64,000 nt of DNA, taken from positions 4,024,501-4,088,500 of the forward strand of contig NC_015276.1 of NCBI RefSeq assembly GCF_000192865.1, in the 5' to 3' direction. The DNA comes from Marinomonas mediterranea MMB-1. Its GTDB lineage: Bacteria; Pseudomonadota; Gammaproteobacteria; Pseudomonadales; Marinomonadaceae. The translations under genes and the position numbers were made by a program. Positions 9,526 to 19,060 of the stretch are shown piece by piece; positions within the stretch are counted from its first letter, which is position 1; each line of letters begins with the position of its first letter. The notes under the pieces are model-generated. The model searched no databases. It was not told the DNA's origin and was given only the letters and a program-made list of their open reading frames with translations.

Positions 9526-10293
9526 CTATAGAGACGAAGTGCACAGTTCAACCGACACTTGATTAGACACAAGACAAGCAGAGCTTGTATCGGAAAGATG
9601 ATCTGTAAACAACCGCTCAATTCTTGAAAAAGGCGTGACTACCGCGACCGCCTTTCGACACCATTTATGCTGATCCGCGACTAAAAAAACATGGCGACTT
9701 TGATCAATGATAGTTCGGCTCACGGTCGCTTCATCTGGATCAAAATCGAGCACGCCTTGAGTTTCACTTAACCCCCCACACCCAACCACGCCGTAATCGA
9801 AATAATACCGACGTATTGATTCAAGAGTCTCATCACCTACTAGATCATGATGTTGGTGACGAAGCTTACCTGCTGTCATCCTTACGGCAATGCCATCACA
9901 TTGCCCAAGAATGGTCGCCACGGTAATATTGTTAGTAAACACTTGCAAACCCTGATGTTTTTGCAATGCCTTTGCAACATACTCAACCGTTGTGCCAATG
10001 CCCAAAAAAATTGAGCTGCCATTAGGAATCGCGTTTGCGACTCTCTTCGCGATCTGCTCTTTAGCAAGTCCATTTAAATGCTGGCGCTGCGAGAAAGGTA
10101 TGTTCTCAGCGGTAGACACTGGCGCAATGCCACCGTGCTGTCGTCGCACAAGGTTACGTTCAGCCAATTGATTCACATCTTTTCTTATCGTCTGAGAAGA
10201 GACACCGAAACGATCGACCATTTCCTCAACTTTAAGCAAATCGCACTGTTGAACCCAATTTAGAATCTCATTCTGACGAGCATTTAATGACAC
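9526..10293 (-). CDS. DeoR/GlpR-family transcriptional regulator
   Basis: 255 residues. The N-terminal winged helix-turn-helix (about 5-57, with 'VEEMVDRFGVSSQTIRKDVN' and 'RRQHGGIAP') is typical of DeoR/GlpR. The C-terminal DeoR sensor domain has 'IFLGIGTTVEYVAKAL' and 'GVVGCGGLSETQGVLDFDPDEA', which bind phosphorylated sugars or glycerol 3-phosphate. It lies 2 bases after the ugpQ stop and is probably co-transcribed with the uptake genes. It most likely represses its own operon, acting before ugpB. GlpR-like ligand specificity is inferred from context. Confidence 0.88.
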   Translation of the reverse strand: MSLNARQNEILNWVQQCDLLKVEEMVDRFGVSSQTIRKDVNQLAERNLVRRQHGGIAPVSTAENIPFSQRQHLNGLAKEQIAKRVANAIPNGSSIFLGIGTTVEYVAKALQKHQGLQVFTNNITVATILGQCDGIAVRMTAGKLRHQHHDLVGDETLESIRRYYFDYGVVGCGGLSETQGVLDFDPDEATVSRTIIDQSRHVFLVADQHKWCRKAVAVVTPFSRIERLFTDHLSDTSSACLVSNQVSVELCTSSL

Positions 10294-10295
10294 GC

Positions 10296-11024
10296 TTACT
10301 TCTCCAAATGCACAAATAAGTTGGGATCATCCGTAATAACAGCGTCCATCCCCCAGCGCCAATGGGATTCCACTAACTGAGCCTCATTAACGGTGTAGCA
10401 TAGAAGCTTGTAGCCCGCTTGTTTAATCGCTGTCGCTTGAGCTTGTGTCAAACGCTCATAATCACAATGTAAACTGTACGCCTCGATCGCAGCTAACTGA
10501 GCTTGCCACTCAGCAGGGATGTCTTCATACAATTGCCCAAGGTAGCGACTAGAGTCCATTTGATAACAGAGTGCGAGCGCCGCGTGGTTAAAGCTCGAAA
10601 TAATCAGTTTTTCATTGTCTTGCCAATGCTCTTTTAACGCCTCTAAAACGTCGGGGACAATGTTTTCAACATCATCGGCATCGTGTTTTATTTCTAGGTT
10701 TAGTCCTAAGCCAAGCGATTGAATATAATCTAACGCTTGAACGAGTGTCGGTACTTTTTCGCCTTCGTATTCCGAAGAAAACCAGCGACCTGCATCTAAA
10801 CTGGCGACCAATGACGGACTCGCCAACCTCAACTTCCCTGATCCCGTTGTACAGCGATCTAGTGTCTCATCATGAAATATAATCAAACCGCCATCGGCAA
10901 TCAGAGACACGTCGATTTCGACCCATTTTGCCCCCGCTTCTGCGGCCGCTTTAATAGAAGCAAGAGTATTTTCTGGCGCAAGCATCGCAGCACCGCGATG
11001 CCCGATAACCTTTGTTAACTGCAT
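10296..11024 (-). CDS. ugpQ: Glycerophosphodiester phosphodiesterase
   Basis: 242 residues from the start chosen here. It hydrolyses glycerophosphodiesters to sn-glycerol 3-phosphate and an alcohol in the cytoplasm. The catalytic start 'VIGHRGAAMLAPENTLASI' has the HR and E-N-T residues, 'WVEIDVSLIADGGLIIFHDETLDR' has the metal-binding ExD and catalytic HD, and 'LNLEIK' follows. An upstream frame extension to 11069 exists, but the ATG at 11024 starts directly before the family's conserved sequence and 2 bases after the ugpC stop, so it is preferred. It lies within the ugp operon and feeds on imported deacylated phospholipids. Confidence 0.92.
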   Translation of the reverse strand: MQLTKVIGHRGAAMLAPENTLASIKAAAEAGAKWVEIDVSLIADGGLIIFHDETLDRCTTGSGKLRLASPSLVASLDAGRWFSSEYEGEKVPTLVQALDYIQSLGLGLNLEIKHDADDVENIVPDVLEALKEHWQDNEKLIISSFNHAALALCYQMDSSRYLGQLYEDIPAEWQAQLAAIEAYSLHCDYERLTQAQATAIKQAGYKLLCYTVNEAQLVESHWRWGMDAVITDDPNLFVHLEK

Positions 11025-11026
11025 AG

Positions 11027-12094
11027 TTATTCCACACGTTGTTGAGTAAGCGAATCGAACGCATGCCATTTTTCAGTCGGTGCTTTTAACCAGATACGTT
11101 CGCCAATGTGTGGATTATGCGCGCCCGGCATTCGAATCACCAGTGTTTCTCCGCCCGAATGAGTCTCCAAATTCGCATAAATAAGCGTTTCAGCACCCAA
11201 GGATTCGATCGCTTTCACCGTAGCACTAAAACTTGCTTCCTCTTCAGATACCCATGCGAGATGTTCTGGTCGAATGCCCCAAATCACACTACCTTGATAG
11301 TGAAAAGGGCAAGGTAATGACACCTGATCATTTACTCGCAATCGCCCCTCTTCCATCGTTGCTGGAATCAAATTCATGGATGGAGAGCCAATAAATGACG
11401 CAACAAACGTTGTTTGCGGCGCTTCATACAACTCCATTGGTGACCCAATTTGCTCTGCCTTCCCCTTGTTCAGTACCACCAAACGATCGGCTAATGTCAT
11501 CGCTTCCACTTGGTCATGGGTCACGTATAGCGTAGTTGTACCTAACTTACGTTGCAATTCACGAATTTCGACGCGCATTTGCACACGCAGCTTAGCGTCA
11601 AGGTTTGACAAGGGTTCATCGAATAAGAACGCAGCAGGGTTACGCACCATCGCCCTTCCCATCGCCACACGTTGTCTTTGCCCGCCAGATAATTGGCGAG
11701 GTTTACGCTCTAACAAGGCTTCCAGCCCCAGCATGGTTGCAACGTTATTGACCTTGGTCTCTATTTCACTTTTAGAAACACCTCGGTTCTTCAAACCATA
11801 AGCCATATTGCCGTACACGGTCATGTGCGGATATAACGCATAGTTTTGAAATACCATGGCAATATCGCGATCAGCAGGCTCCTTCTCGTTTACACGTTTC
11901 CCTTTAATCAACAAGTCGCCTTGCGTAATCGTTTCAAGTCCTGCCACCATACGAAGCAAGGTTGACTTTCCACAACCTGAGGGGCCGACGAGCACAATAA
12001 ACTCACCTTCCTCGATAGTAAGATCCACACTGGGTATCGCCTGATAGCCGTTAGGGTACGTTTTACCGATATTATTTAATACAACGTCCGACAT
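11027..12094 (-). CDS. ugpC: sn-Glycerol-3-phosphate ABC transporter ATPase
   Basis: 355 residues, MalK/UgpC type. Walker A 'GPSGCGKSTLLRMVAG' is near residue 37, the Q-loop lies in 'VFQNYALYPHMTV', the signature is 'LSGGQRQRVAMGRAMVR', Walker B is 'FLFDEPLSNLDAKLR' and the switch His is in 'VTHDQVEAM'. The C-terminal 110 residues form the TOBE/OB regulatory domain. It energises import through UgpA/UgpE. It starts 1 base after the ugpE stop. The ugp assignment rests on adjacency to ugpQ and to a UgpB-like binding protein. Confidence 0.92.
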   Translation of the reverse strand: MSDVVLNNIGKTYPNGYQAIPSVDLTIEEGEFIVLVGPSGCGKSTLLRMVAGLETITQGDLLIKGKRVNEKEPADRDIAMVFQNYALYPHMTVYGNMAYGLKNRGVSKSEIETKVNNVATMLGLEALLERKPRQLSGGQRQRVAMGRAMVRNPAAFLFDEPLSNLDAKLRVQMRVEIRELQRKLGTTTLYVTHDQVEAMTLADRLVVLNKGKAEQIGSPMELYEAPQTTFVASFIGSPSMNLIPATMEEGRLRVNDQVSLPCPFHYQGSVIWGIRPEHLAWVSEEEASFSATVKAIESLGAETLIYANLETHSGGETLVIRMPGAHNPHIGERIWLKAPTEKWHAFDSLTQQRVE

Positions 12095-12095
12095 A

Positions 12096-12944
12096 TTACT
12101 TCTCCGCGTCTACCAAGCCTTTAACAAATAATTTTTGCATACCCACAACCACCAAAATAGGAGGTAACATAGCCAACAAGGTTGTCACCATGACCTTATT
12201 CCACTCCACCTCGCCCTGCTCCACCGACAACATACGCTTAATACTCATGACCAAGGTATAATACGCATCGTCTGTCGTCACAATTAACGGCCACAAATAC
12301 TGGTTCCAACCATAAATAAACATAATCACGAACAGTGCTGCGATGTTTGTTCGTGACAGCGGCAATAAAATATCGAAGAAAAATCGTATCGGCCCGGCAC
12401 CGTCTATTCTTGCCGCTTCGACCAACTCACCCGGCACCGTCATAAAGCACTGTCTGAATAAGAAGGTAGCAGTCGCACTCGCAATCAACGGCAAAATCAA
12501 TCCCGTATAACTGTCTAGCATATCGAGTTTCGCAATGACCTCGTAAGTCGGAACGATGCGTACTTCAACAGGTAACATGAGGGTAATGAAGATCGTCCAG
12601 AAGGCTAATCCTCTAAACGGAAATCGAAAAAATACGATCGCGTAGGCAGAAATAATAGAAATCGCCAGCTTACCAATCGTAATGCCTAACGCCATGATGA
12701 AAGAGTTGATCATCATGTACCAAACGGGCACATCAATTCCGTTACCAGCTTTAGAAAATAAAACCTGTGACCAATTTTCATGCCCCTGATCCCCAAACCA
12801 AAGAGGTATGTGGCCAGCCCCAAAGGCATCAGAAGCATGCGTCGACGCGACAAGCGCCACCCAGACAGGCAATGCCACCATAGCAATACCCAATAACAAC
12901 GAAAGGTGGCTAACAAAAGTCAACCAAGGACGGTTCTCAATCAT
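12096..12944 (-). CDS. ugpE: sn-Glycerol-3-phosphate ABC transporter permease
   Basis: 282 residues, MalG-type inner-membrane permease with six predicted helices. The EAA motif 'EAARIDGAGPIRFFFDILLPL' is near residue 190. Central helices include 'GLAFWTIFITLMLPVEVRIVP'. Its start overlaps the ugpA stop by one base, consistent with translational coupling in the ugp operon. It forms the translocation pore with UgpA. Confidence 0.92.
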   Translation of the reverse strand: MIENRPWLTFVSHLSLLLGIAMVALPVWVALVASTHASDAFGAGHIPLWFGDQGHENWSQVLFSKAGNGIDVPVWYMMINSFIMALGITIGKLAISIISAYAIVFFRFPFRGLAFWTIFITLMLPVEVRIVPTYEVIAKLDMLDSYTGLILPLIASATATFLFRQCFMTVPGELVEAARIDGAGPIRFFFDILLPLSRTNIAALFVIMFIYGWNQYLWPLIVTTDDAYYTLVMSIKRMLSVEQGEVEWNKVMVTTLLAMLPPILVVVGMQKLFVKGLVDAEK

Positions 12945-13819
12945 TAGTACTCCACCTTACGTTCAATGTATCGAAATTGAATCACGGTCATAACTCCGAC
13001 CAGTGCCATCAGGACCACAGATTGAGCGGCTGAACTGCCAAGGTCTAGGCCGATAAAGCCGTCATTAAATACTTTATAAACCATAGTTGCCGTACTCACA
13101 CCAGGGCCGCCTTGTGTCGTGGCATCAATAATCCCAAAGGTATCGAAGAAGGCGTACACTAAATTCACCACCAGTAAGAAAAAGCTGGTTGGAGATAACA
13201 ACGGAAAGACAATGGTCCAGAATCGTTTCAATGGACTCGCTCCGTCGATCGCAGCAGCTTCAATCAAAGAGCGAGGAATCGCTTGCAAGCCTGCGAGGAA
13301 AAATAAGAAGTTGTAACTAATTTGCTTCCATGTGGCGGACAGCACCACAAGCGTCATCGCCTGATTACCATTTAGAAAGTGATTCCATTGAACACCAATG
13401 GTCTTCAGCCACAATGCGACCGGGCCGATACTTGGATCAAGTAGAATCCACCACAGCACACCCGCAAGCGCCGGCGCCACGGCATATGGCCAAACCAACA
13501 GCGTTTGATACACAATTTGGCCACGTATAACTCGATCAGCCATGACGGCTAACCACAAGGCAATCGCGATGCCCAAAAAGGCGACCGAAAAACTGAACAC
13601 CATGGTGACGCCAATCGATGTGTAATACTGAGGGTCATTAAAAATATAAATAAAGTTGTCTAAGCCGACAAATTCTCGACTTAACCCAAAGGCATCTTCT
13701 TGATAGAGCGCTTGCTCAAAAGCTTGCTCAGCAGGCCACAAGAAAAAGATGAAGGTTACGACCAACTGAGGCAATAAGAGTAGGTACGGCAATTTTTTTT
13801 GAGGGAAAGATACGGTCAT
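12944..13819 (-). CDS. ugpA: sn-Glycerol-3-phosphate ABC transporter permease
   Basis: 291 residues, MalF-type permease. The first helix is at about 11-31 ('[22 protein letters not shown]') and the EAA motif '[22 protein letters not shown]' is near residue 190. The order B-A-E-C-Q and the 102-base gap to ugpB are the usual ugp layout. The product pairs with UgpE in the inner membrane. Confidence 0.92.
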   Translation of the reverse strand: MTVSFPQKKLPYLLLLPQLVVTFIFFLWPAEQAFEQALYQEDAFGLSREFVGLDNFIYIFNDPQYYTSIGVTMVFSFSVAFLGIAIALWLAVMADRVIRGQIVYQTLLVWPYAVAPALAGVLWWILLDPSIGPVALWLKTIGVQWNHFLNGNQAMTLVVLSATWKQISYNFLFFLAGLQAIPRSLIEAAAIDGASPLKRFWTIVFPLLSPTSFFLLVVNLVYAFFDTFGIIDATTQGGPGVSTATMVYKVFNDGFIGLDLGSSAAQSVVLMALVGVMTVIQFRYIERKVEY

Positions 13820-13921
13820 AGTATTGCTCTAATAGAAACGTAAAATATCTCAGTCAGGCCTAGGAAAACGGAGAAAACTTTTCACCGCTGCCCCAGCCCA
13901 ACTGAGATCTACCGAAAAAGC

Positions 13922-15220
13922 TTATTTAGTGGCTTTTTCAAACTTACGTAGCAATACATCACCGCGTTTTTTCGCATCATCCAATGCTGTCTGAGCGTCT
14001 TTCTGACCAGACCAAACGCCTTCAAGTTCTTCGTTAATAATATCGCGAATTTGAACGAAGTTACCCAAACGAAGACCTTTCGAGTTCTCAGTTGGTTTAC
14101 CAGACGTCATCTGAATAACACCTGTTTCAGTACCTGGATTTGCAGTATAGAAACCCTGACCCTTAGTTAGATCGTAGGCCGCATGAGTGATCGGCAAGTA
14201 ACCAGAGAATTGGTGCCAATCCGCTTGAACATCAGCACGAGATAAGTAGCTTAAGAATGATGCTACGCCTTTGTATTCTTCCGTTTTCTTACCTTGAAGA
14301 ACCCAAAGAGACGCGCCGCCTATGATGGTATTCTTAGGCGTCGAAATGTCTTTTTTCCAGTATGGAAGCGGTGCTACACCAAATTCAAATTTGGCGTTAC
14401 GGCGGATACCTGCGTAACCTGCAGAAGACTGCATAAACATCGCACATTCTTGACTGTAAAACTTAGGAGCTGAATCACTACGGCGTCCACCATAGCTGAA
14501 AATACCATTTTGCTGCCATTCACCTAATTTAGAGATGTGCGCTACTTGAACAGGGCCATTCAACATCAACTCTGTATCCGTACCCGCGAAACCATTCGCT
14601 TTAGAAGCAAAAGGAACGTTATGTCGAGCGCTGAAGTTCTCAAGTTGAACCCAAGACTGCCAAGAGGTCGTAAAGCCACACTTCACGCCATTATCCATAA
14701 GCTTCTTAGAGGTCGCTTCAACTTGCTCCCAAGTAGAAGGCGCCTGAACACCCGCTTTAGCAAACAACTCTTTGTTATAGTACAAAACAGGCGTTGAGCT
14801 GTTGAAAGGCATAGAAAGCATGTTGCCTTCTTCATCTGAGTAGTAGCCTGTTACCGAGCTTAGGTAGTCATCTTTATTGAATGCTTGACCATTCTCACGC
14901 ATCAATTTATAAACTGGGTACACCGCGCCTTCCGCAGCCATCATACTTGCTGTGCCCACTTCAAATACTTGCACAATATGAGGTTGTTTTTTCGCACGGA
15001 ACGCAGCAATCGCAGACGTCATCGTTTCTGAGTAGTTACCTTTATAGACAGGCTTCACTTCGTATGCATCTTGCGCAGCATTAAAGCCAGCCGCAATTTC
15101 ATTTACTTTTTCGCCATTTGCACCACCCATAGCATGCCACCACTCAATTTGAGTAGCTGCGATACTTGAGCCTGATACTGCCATACCAACTGCGATCGAC
15201 ACCAATGTTGATTTACGCAT
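13922..15220 (-). CDS. ugpB: Periplasmic glycerol-3-phosphate binding protein
   Basis: 432 residues from the ATG at 15220. That start gives a classical signal peptide ('MRKSTLVSIAVGMAVSG', cleavage near A-T-Q) and a GGAACC Shine-Dalgarno-like site. The longer open frame to 15289 would put 23 odd residues before the signal peptide and is rejected. The mature protein is a family-1 solute-binding protein: 'IEWWHAMGGANGEKVNEIAAGFN' and 'PHIVQVFEVGTASMMAAEGAV' are strong UgpB landmarks. It captures glycerol 3-phosphate and/or glycerophosphodiesters for UgpAEC. A perfect inverted repeat precedes its ribosome binding site. Confidence 0.92.
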   Translation of the reverse strand: MRKSTLVSIAVGMAVSGSSIAATQIEWWHAMGGANGEKVNEIAAGFNAAQDAYEVKPVYKGNYSETMTSAIAAFRAKKQPHIVQVFEVGTASMMAAEGAVYPVYKLMRENGQAFNKDDYLSSVTGYYSDEEGNMLSMPFNSSTPVLYYNKELFAKAGVQAPSTWEQVEATSKKLMDNGVKCGFTTSWQSWVQLENFSARHNVPFASKANGFAGTDTELMLNGPVQVAHISKLGEWQQNGIFSYGGRRSDSAPKFYSQECAMFMQSSAGYAGIRRNAKFEFGVAPLPYWKKDISTPKNTIIGGASLWVLQGKKTEEYKGVASFLSYLSRADVQADWHQFSGYLPITHAAYDLTKGQGFYTANPGTETGVIQMTSGKPTENSKGLRLGNFVQIRDIINEELEGVWSGQKDAQTALDDAKKRGDVLLRKFEKATK

Positions 15221-15230
15221 GAGAGGTTCC

Positions 15231-15277
15231 TTCATTAAAGTAGCTGAGTTGTTGGAAAACACAGCTACTTTAATGAA
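15231..15277 (-). promoter_or_regulatory. Perfect 16-bp inverted repeat in the ugpB leader
   Basis: Arms 15231-15246 and 15262-15277 are exact reverse complements with a 15-base spacer. The near arm ends about 10 bases before the ugpB ATG, next to the GGAACC ribosome binding site. In the mRNA it would form a stable hairpin touching the initiation region; in DNA it could be an operator. Either reading puts it in control of the ugp operon. Confidence 0.6.
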
Positions 15278-15281
15278 CGGA

Positions 15282-15319
15282 TGTTTCATTTTTGTGTTTT
15301 ATTTATTTCATTTGAAACA
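15282..15319. promoter_or_regulatory. Possible DeoR/GlpR-type operator region upstream of ugpB
   Basis: TGTTTCA at 15282-15288 and its complement TGAAACA at 15313-15319 flank AT-rich DNA with another TTTCA at 15306-15310. A dyad of A/T-rich TTTCA-like repeats near the promoter fits operators of DeoR-family proteins, one of which is encoded in this operon. The link is inference. Confidence 0.3.
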
Positions 15320-15396
15320 AATTATTGTGAATAAAATACAAAGAAGGTTTCGTTTATATAGAAAAGGCATAACGAAACAAGTCTACGCAACCTTAC

Positions 15397-15747
15397 TTAA
15401 AGGTCGAACTCTACCCGCATTTCCTCTGCAAGTGCGTCAAAGTGTTTCTTTAAATCTGCCTTGTACAATAGTACCTCGTCAACCAACTCGTCTCTGGCTG
15501 CAAGCTCTAACTTTTTTGCTAAACTAGGCAGATAAAGGCTCGATACCTCAGAGCTCGCACCTTTTACTTTATGGGCAAGAGGAGCGACCTGATTCCAATT
15601 TTTCGCGGTTACCTCGTCTTCAATCGCCTCCAGAAAAGAATAAGCCTCATTCAAAAATTCGGAGACAACCACTTTCATTAGTTCGGTATTTTCGCCTAAC
15701 CTCCACTTAAAATCATGGTAATCAAATTGTTTTGCTGTGCTCGTCAT
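15397..15747 (-). CDS. Histidine phosphotransfer (Hpt) protein
   Basis: 116 residues, a stand-alone Hpt domain. The phospho-accepting His lies in 'APLAHKVKGASSEV' near residue 54, in the helical pattern of Hpt four-helix bundles. Its ATG overlaps the stop of the hybrid histidine kinase by 4 bases, so it should carry phosphoryl groups from that kinase's receiver to a downstream response regulator encoded elsewhere. Confidence 0.9.
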   Translation of the reverse strand: MTSTAKQFDYHDFKWRLGENTELMKVVVSEFLNEAYSFLEAIEDEVTAKNWNQVAPLAHKVKGASSEVSSLYLPSLAKKLELAARDELVDEVLLYKADLKKHFDALAEEMRVEFDL

Positions 15748-18700
15748 ACCTGCTCCTCATCGCCAGATCGTAGCCATTGCTCTAGTACTTCCTCTATTCT
15801 CGTTTTCGAAATTGGCTTAGCTACGTGACCATTCATTCCTGCCTGAATGCACTTCTCATCGTCTCCTTTCATCGCATTAGCACTCAATGCTACGATGGGG
15901 ACGGACGCACTTGTAGCGCTGTCTACTGGTAGCTTTCTGATCTCCCTTGTGGCTTCGTATCCATCCATCACGGGCATCTGACAATCCATAAAAATAAGCT
16001 GATATTTTTTATCCTGCACTTTTTCCAACGCCTCTTGACCATTCTGGGCGATATCGACTGATACTCCAAACAAGCCAATAATTCCCTTACCTACGATTTG
16101 ATTCGTATGGTTATCCTCTACTAACAATACATCTCCACTTAACTCGGTGCGCTTCATACTTTCGCTGCTCTGAGAACGCGTCGATTGATCTTTACGGTCT
16201 AATAAACAAATGCTGTCCCAAAGTACACTTTCTTGCACTGGCTTTAACAGTGACATCTGATTAACCCCTATCGTATTGGTTGTTTTCAGCTCTTTGGCAC
16301 AAAGCACAATTACCCCAGCCAACTTATCCGTGCCTTCAGACAAATCAGGTGTCGCTAGACTCGACCAATCACCTTGCCATTGCCCCCATATTTCTTCATC
16401 GATAACAATCAGTGTAGACCCTTTCGAAAGAATGTTTTCAAGTTCAGGCTGAACTTCGACACGAATATTGGGCGCTTTCCAATACTCAAAAATACTGGCA
16501 AGGTAATTCGCCAGCGTATTGTTAGACACACAAACAACAACCGACTGATAGTTCAGTGATCGCACGGGTTCAAAAAGAACTCGCCCATCAAAAGGGGCTT
16601 CAAAGGTAAACGTTGAACCGCTACCAAGTTCACTCTCTACATGTATTTCTCCGTCCATCAAGGCCGCAATTTCCTTACAAATCGATAAACCCAACCCTGT
16701 GCCACCATACAGTCGAGTGGTAGAACTATCAGCCTGTTTAAAACGTTGAAAAAGTTGCCTCTTTTGCTCCTCTGAGAGCCCAATGCCAGTGTCAGAAACG
16801 GCCATAGAGAGCCAATATTTCTCGTTTTCAAATCTGGCGCGAATGGCTAAATTGACTTCCCCTTCATGGGTAAACTTCAACGCATTGCCCAGCAAGTTAA
16901 GAAGGATTTGTCGAATCCGAAGCGGATCACCAATCACTTCGATCGCAGGAAGCGGAGTAGAAGGAATATTAAACACAAGACCTTTTTCAAGCGCTTTTGC
17001 TCTAAGTAGCTCGCCCGTTTCTTTAGTAAGCTCCGTGAGAGAAACAGGTTTCCGATCCAAAATAAGGTTACCCGCCTCTATCTTCGACAAATCTAATATG
17101 TCATTAATGATCTCCAACAAGGTCAATGCACTTTGTCGCGATATGTCCAATAACCCTCTTTGCTCTTTAGCAATTGAAGCGCTTTGAAGAACAAGGGTAA
17201 GAGACCCTATGACGCCATTGAGGGGAGTACGGATTTCATGGCTCATATTCGCTAAGAAATCACTTTTAGCACGATTCGCCTCTTCCGCTTCCGCCTTTGC
17301 GAGCCTTAGTTTTTCACGTGATTGACTCAAGGATTCATTGCTTTTACTTAAAGCTCTAGTCCGTTCTAAAACTTGGTGCTCAATTTGGGCGGTATGACTG
17401 TAAATTAAGATAATCAGCCAAGCGACAAGGCCAGAAATAAGAAAACCGCCTGCAATGGCCGTATGTAAATTCCAAGGAGGGTGAATAAAGGAATTCCTAT
17501 TAATTTTGATCATTCGCCACGTATGACCACCAATCGGAATATCGGCAGAATAAACCGTTTGGATCAGACCGTTCTTTTCATCCTCCAACAGCTTACTTGC
17601 ATCTGAATAGCTCTCTCCCTGACGGATTAAAATATAGGGTGAACCATCCGCTTTTCGATCCACTAAATAGAATTCAGAACTTACCAGCTGACTTTGCGTA
17701 ATCGCCAATTCTGTTAGTTCTTTTACCCTAAGCGCCGCCGTCGCATAAGCATAAAGAAACGCTTCATTTTGCTCATTTTTCAAGAAGATGGGGAAAAATA
17801 GCAACACAGCCAAGTCATTTTGCACCAGATCCAAAGCAGGCGTTGGAAATGCTGTATCGATCTCTCTCGCTTTATCCAACGCATACCGTCGGTCGGCTTG
17901 AGAGTACACATCGTATCCCAACGCTCGTTGGTTCTCTTGTAAAGGATAAATATAAGACACAACAACATGCCGCTCTGACGGCGTAACCGGAACGAGATTT
18001 CCTGACGCACTGCGTCGCGTCACAATAAATGATGTATTGTCGTAATATGGGGAGAATCGCGCCTCTAAAGCCTCAATTTCATCGCCACTGATCACTAAAT
18101 TCAACGACAGACCTTGCATTGAATTTTCGTATTTTAGGGTTTCCCGAGCAAACGTTTCGAACTCGTCAGGAGTAACATTTTCACTGCCTTTAACATAACT
18201 CGCTATCGAGCTAATGGCGCTAATAGAACCTTCCGCTCGTCTCTTTAACGTCGCCGCTGAAAATTTCGCATTGTCATTGAACTCAGTTTGTTGCTTGGTG
18301 TATTCCGCCTCATAAATCAAATACGAGGCAAAGACCGTTAAGACCGTAATAAAAACAAACGCACTGGCAATTTGCCTTGGATTAGAAAAACGCGTCCCCG
18401 AAAATTTAGAAAAAGAAATCGCGACCCAAGGTACTAAAAATGCAACCCCAATAACCTCTCCCAACCACCACTGGAACCAGTTGATAAAAAGAGACTGAGG
18501 TTCAATGAAACCAAAAAAGCGCAAAGAAAAGGTGGCCACCAGAGAACTGATGAGACAAGAAATAGGGCCAGCAATGACAATGAATTTGAGCGTATAGCGT
18601 GCATCCGAAAACGCTCTTTTGTAAAAGTTCTTTGTGAAGTGCTGCGCGACCTTAGCTTGAACGAGCACACCCAAGGCGATACACAACGACAACCCAACAG

Positions 18701-18929
18701 AACTGCTCCCATAGTTAATGGCAGAAACATACAAGTTCAATAAAAAGTCACCGAGCACTAATCCAAATAGTGCTCGGTTGCCAAACATCAATACGGCAAT
18801 GACAGCAAAGCCAGTGGCTGGCCACACAATAGCTGCGTACTCAGGCGATATTGAAAAATACTGCCCGAGAAAACCCAGCAAGAAATACAGTACAGAAGAA
18901 GCGAGAACAACTCGTAACGTCTTTAACAT
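15744..18929 (-). CDS. MASE1-CHASE hybrid sensor histidine kinase
   Basis: 1061 residues. The N-terminal MASE1-like membrane domain spans about 1-200 with several helices. A CHASE-like extracytoplasmic sensor (about 215-420) and one more TM near 488-510 follow, then a coiled-coil linker. HisKA has the phospho-His in '[19 protein letters not shown]' (about 562), and HATPase_c has 'NLLGNALKF', 'DTGIGL' and 'GGTGLGLSI'. A degenerate receiver-like stretch (about 790-870) precedes a full receiver with Asp in '[16 protein letters not shown]' (about 980). No Hpt is built in; the next gene supplies it. The signal is unknown. Confidence 0.92.
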   Translation of the reverse strand: MLKTLRVVLASSVLYFLLGFLGQYFSISPEYAAIVWPATGFAVIAVLMFGNRALFGLVLGDFLLNLYVSAINYGSSSVGLSLCIALGVLVQAKVAQHFTKNFYKRAFSDARYTLKFIVIAGPISCLISSLVATFSLRFFGFIEPQSLFINWFQWWLGEVIGVAFLVPWVAISFSKFSGTRFSNPRQIASAFVFITVLTVFASYLIYEAEYTKQQTEFNDNAKFSAATLKRRAEGSISAISSIASYVKGSENVTPDEFETFARETLKYENSMQGLSLNLVISGDEIEALEARFSPYYDNTSFIVTRRSASGNLVPVTPSERHVVVSYIYPLQENQRALGYDVYSQADRRYALDKAREIDTAFPTPALDLVQNDLAVLLFFPIFLKNEQNEAFLYAYATAALRVKELTELAITQSQLVSSEFYLVDRKADGSPYILIRQGESYSDASKLLEDEKNGLIQTVYSADIPIGGHTWRMIKINRNSFIHPPWNLHTAIAGGFLISGLVAWLIILIYSHTAQIEHQVLERTRALSKSNESLSQSREKLRLAKAEAEEANRAKSDFLANMSHEIRTPLNGVIGSLTLVLQSASIAKEQRGLLDISRQSALTLLEIINDILDLSKIEAGNLILDRKPVSLTELTKETGELLRAKALEKGLVFNIPSTPLPAIEVIGDPLRIRQILLNLLGNALKFTHEGEVNLAIRARFENEKYWLSMAVSDTGIGLSEEQKRQLFQRFKQADSSTTRLYGGTGLGLSICKEIAALMDGEIHVESELGSGSTFTFEAPFDGRVLFEPVRSLNYQSVVVCVSNNTLANYLASIFEYWKAPNIRVEVQPELENILSKGSTLIVIDEEIWGQWQGDWSSLATPDLSEGTDKLAGVIVLCAKELKTTNTIGVNQMSLLKPVQESVLWDSICLLDRKDQSTRSQSSESMKRTELSGDVLLVEDNHTNQIVGKGIIGLFGVSVDIAQNGQEALEKVQDKKYQLIFMDCQMPVMDGYEATREIRKLPVDSATSASVPIVALSANAMKGDDEKCIQAGMNGHVAKPISKTRIEEVLEQWLRSGDEEQV

Positions 18930-19060
18930 CCTTTGAGAAATACCCTTATATTGAGATCTACGTCCACTCTTTATTAGCTAAGTGGGTAAATGCCAAAAGC
19001 GCCAATTTTTCTCGTTTGAATTTTGTTAATACATGGCGTATTCGATTCTCTTACTGCCCG

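Noticed and set aside
15221..15289. 23-residue N-terminal extension of UgpB
   Set aside because: It would be encoded by the inverted repeat and would bury the signal peptide.
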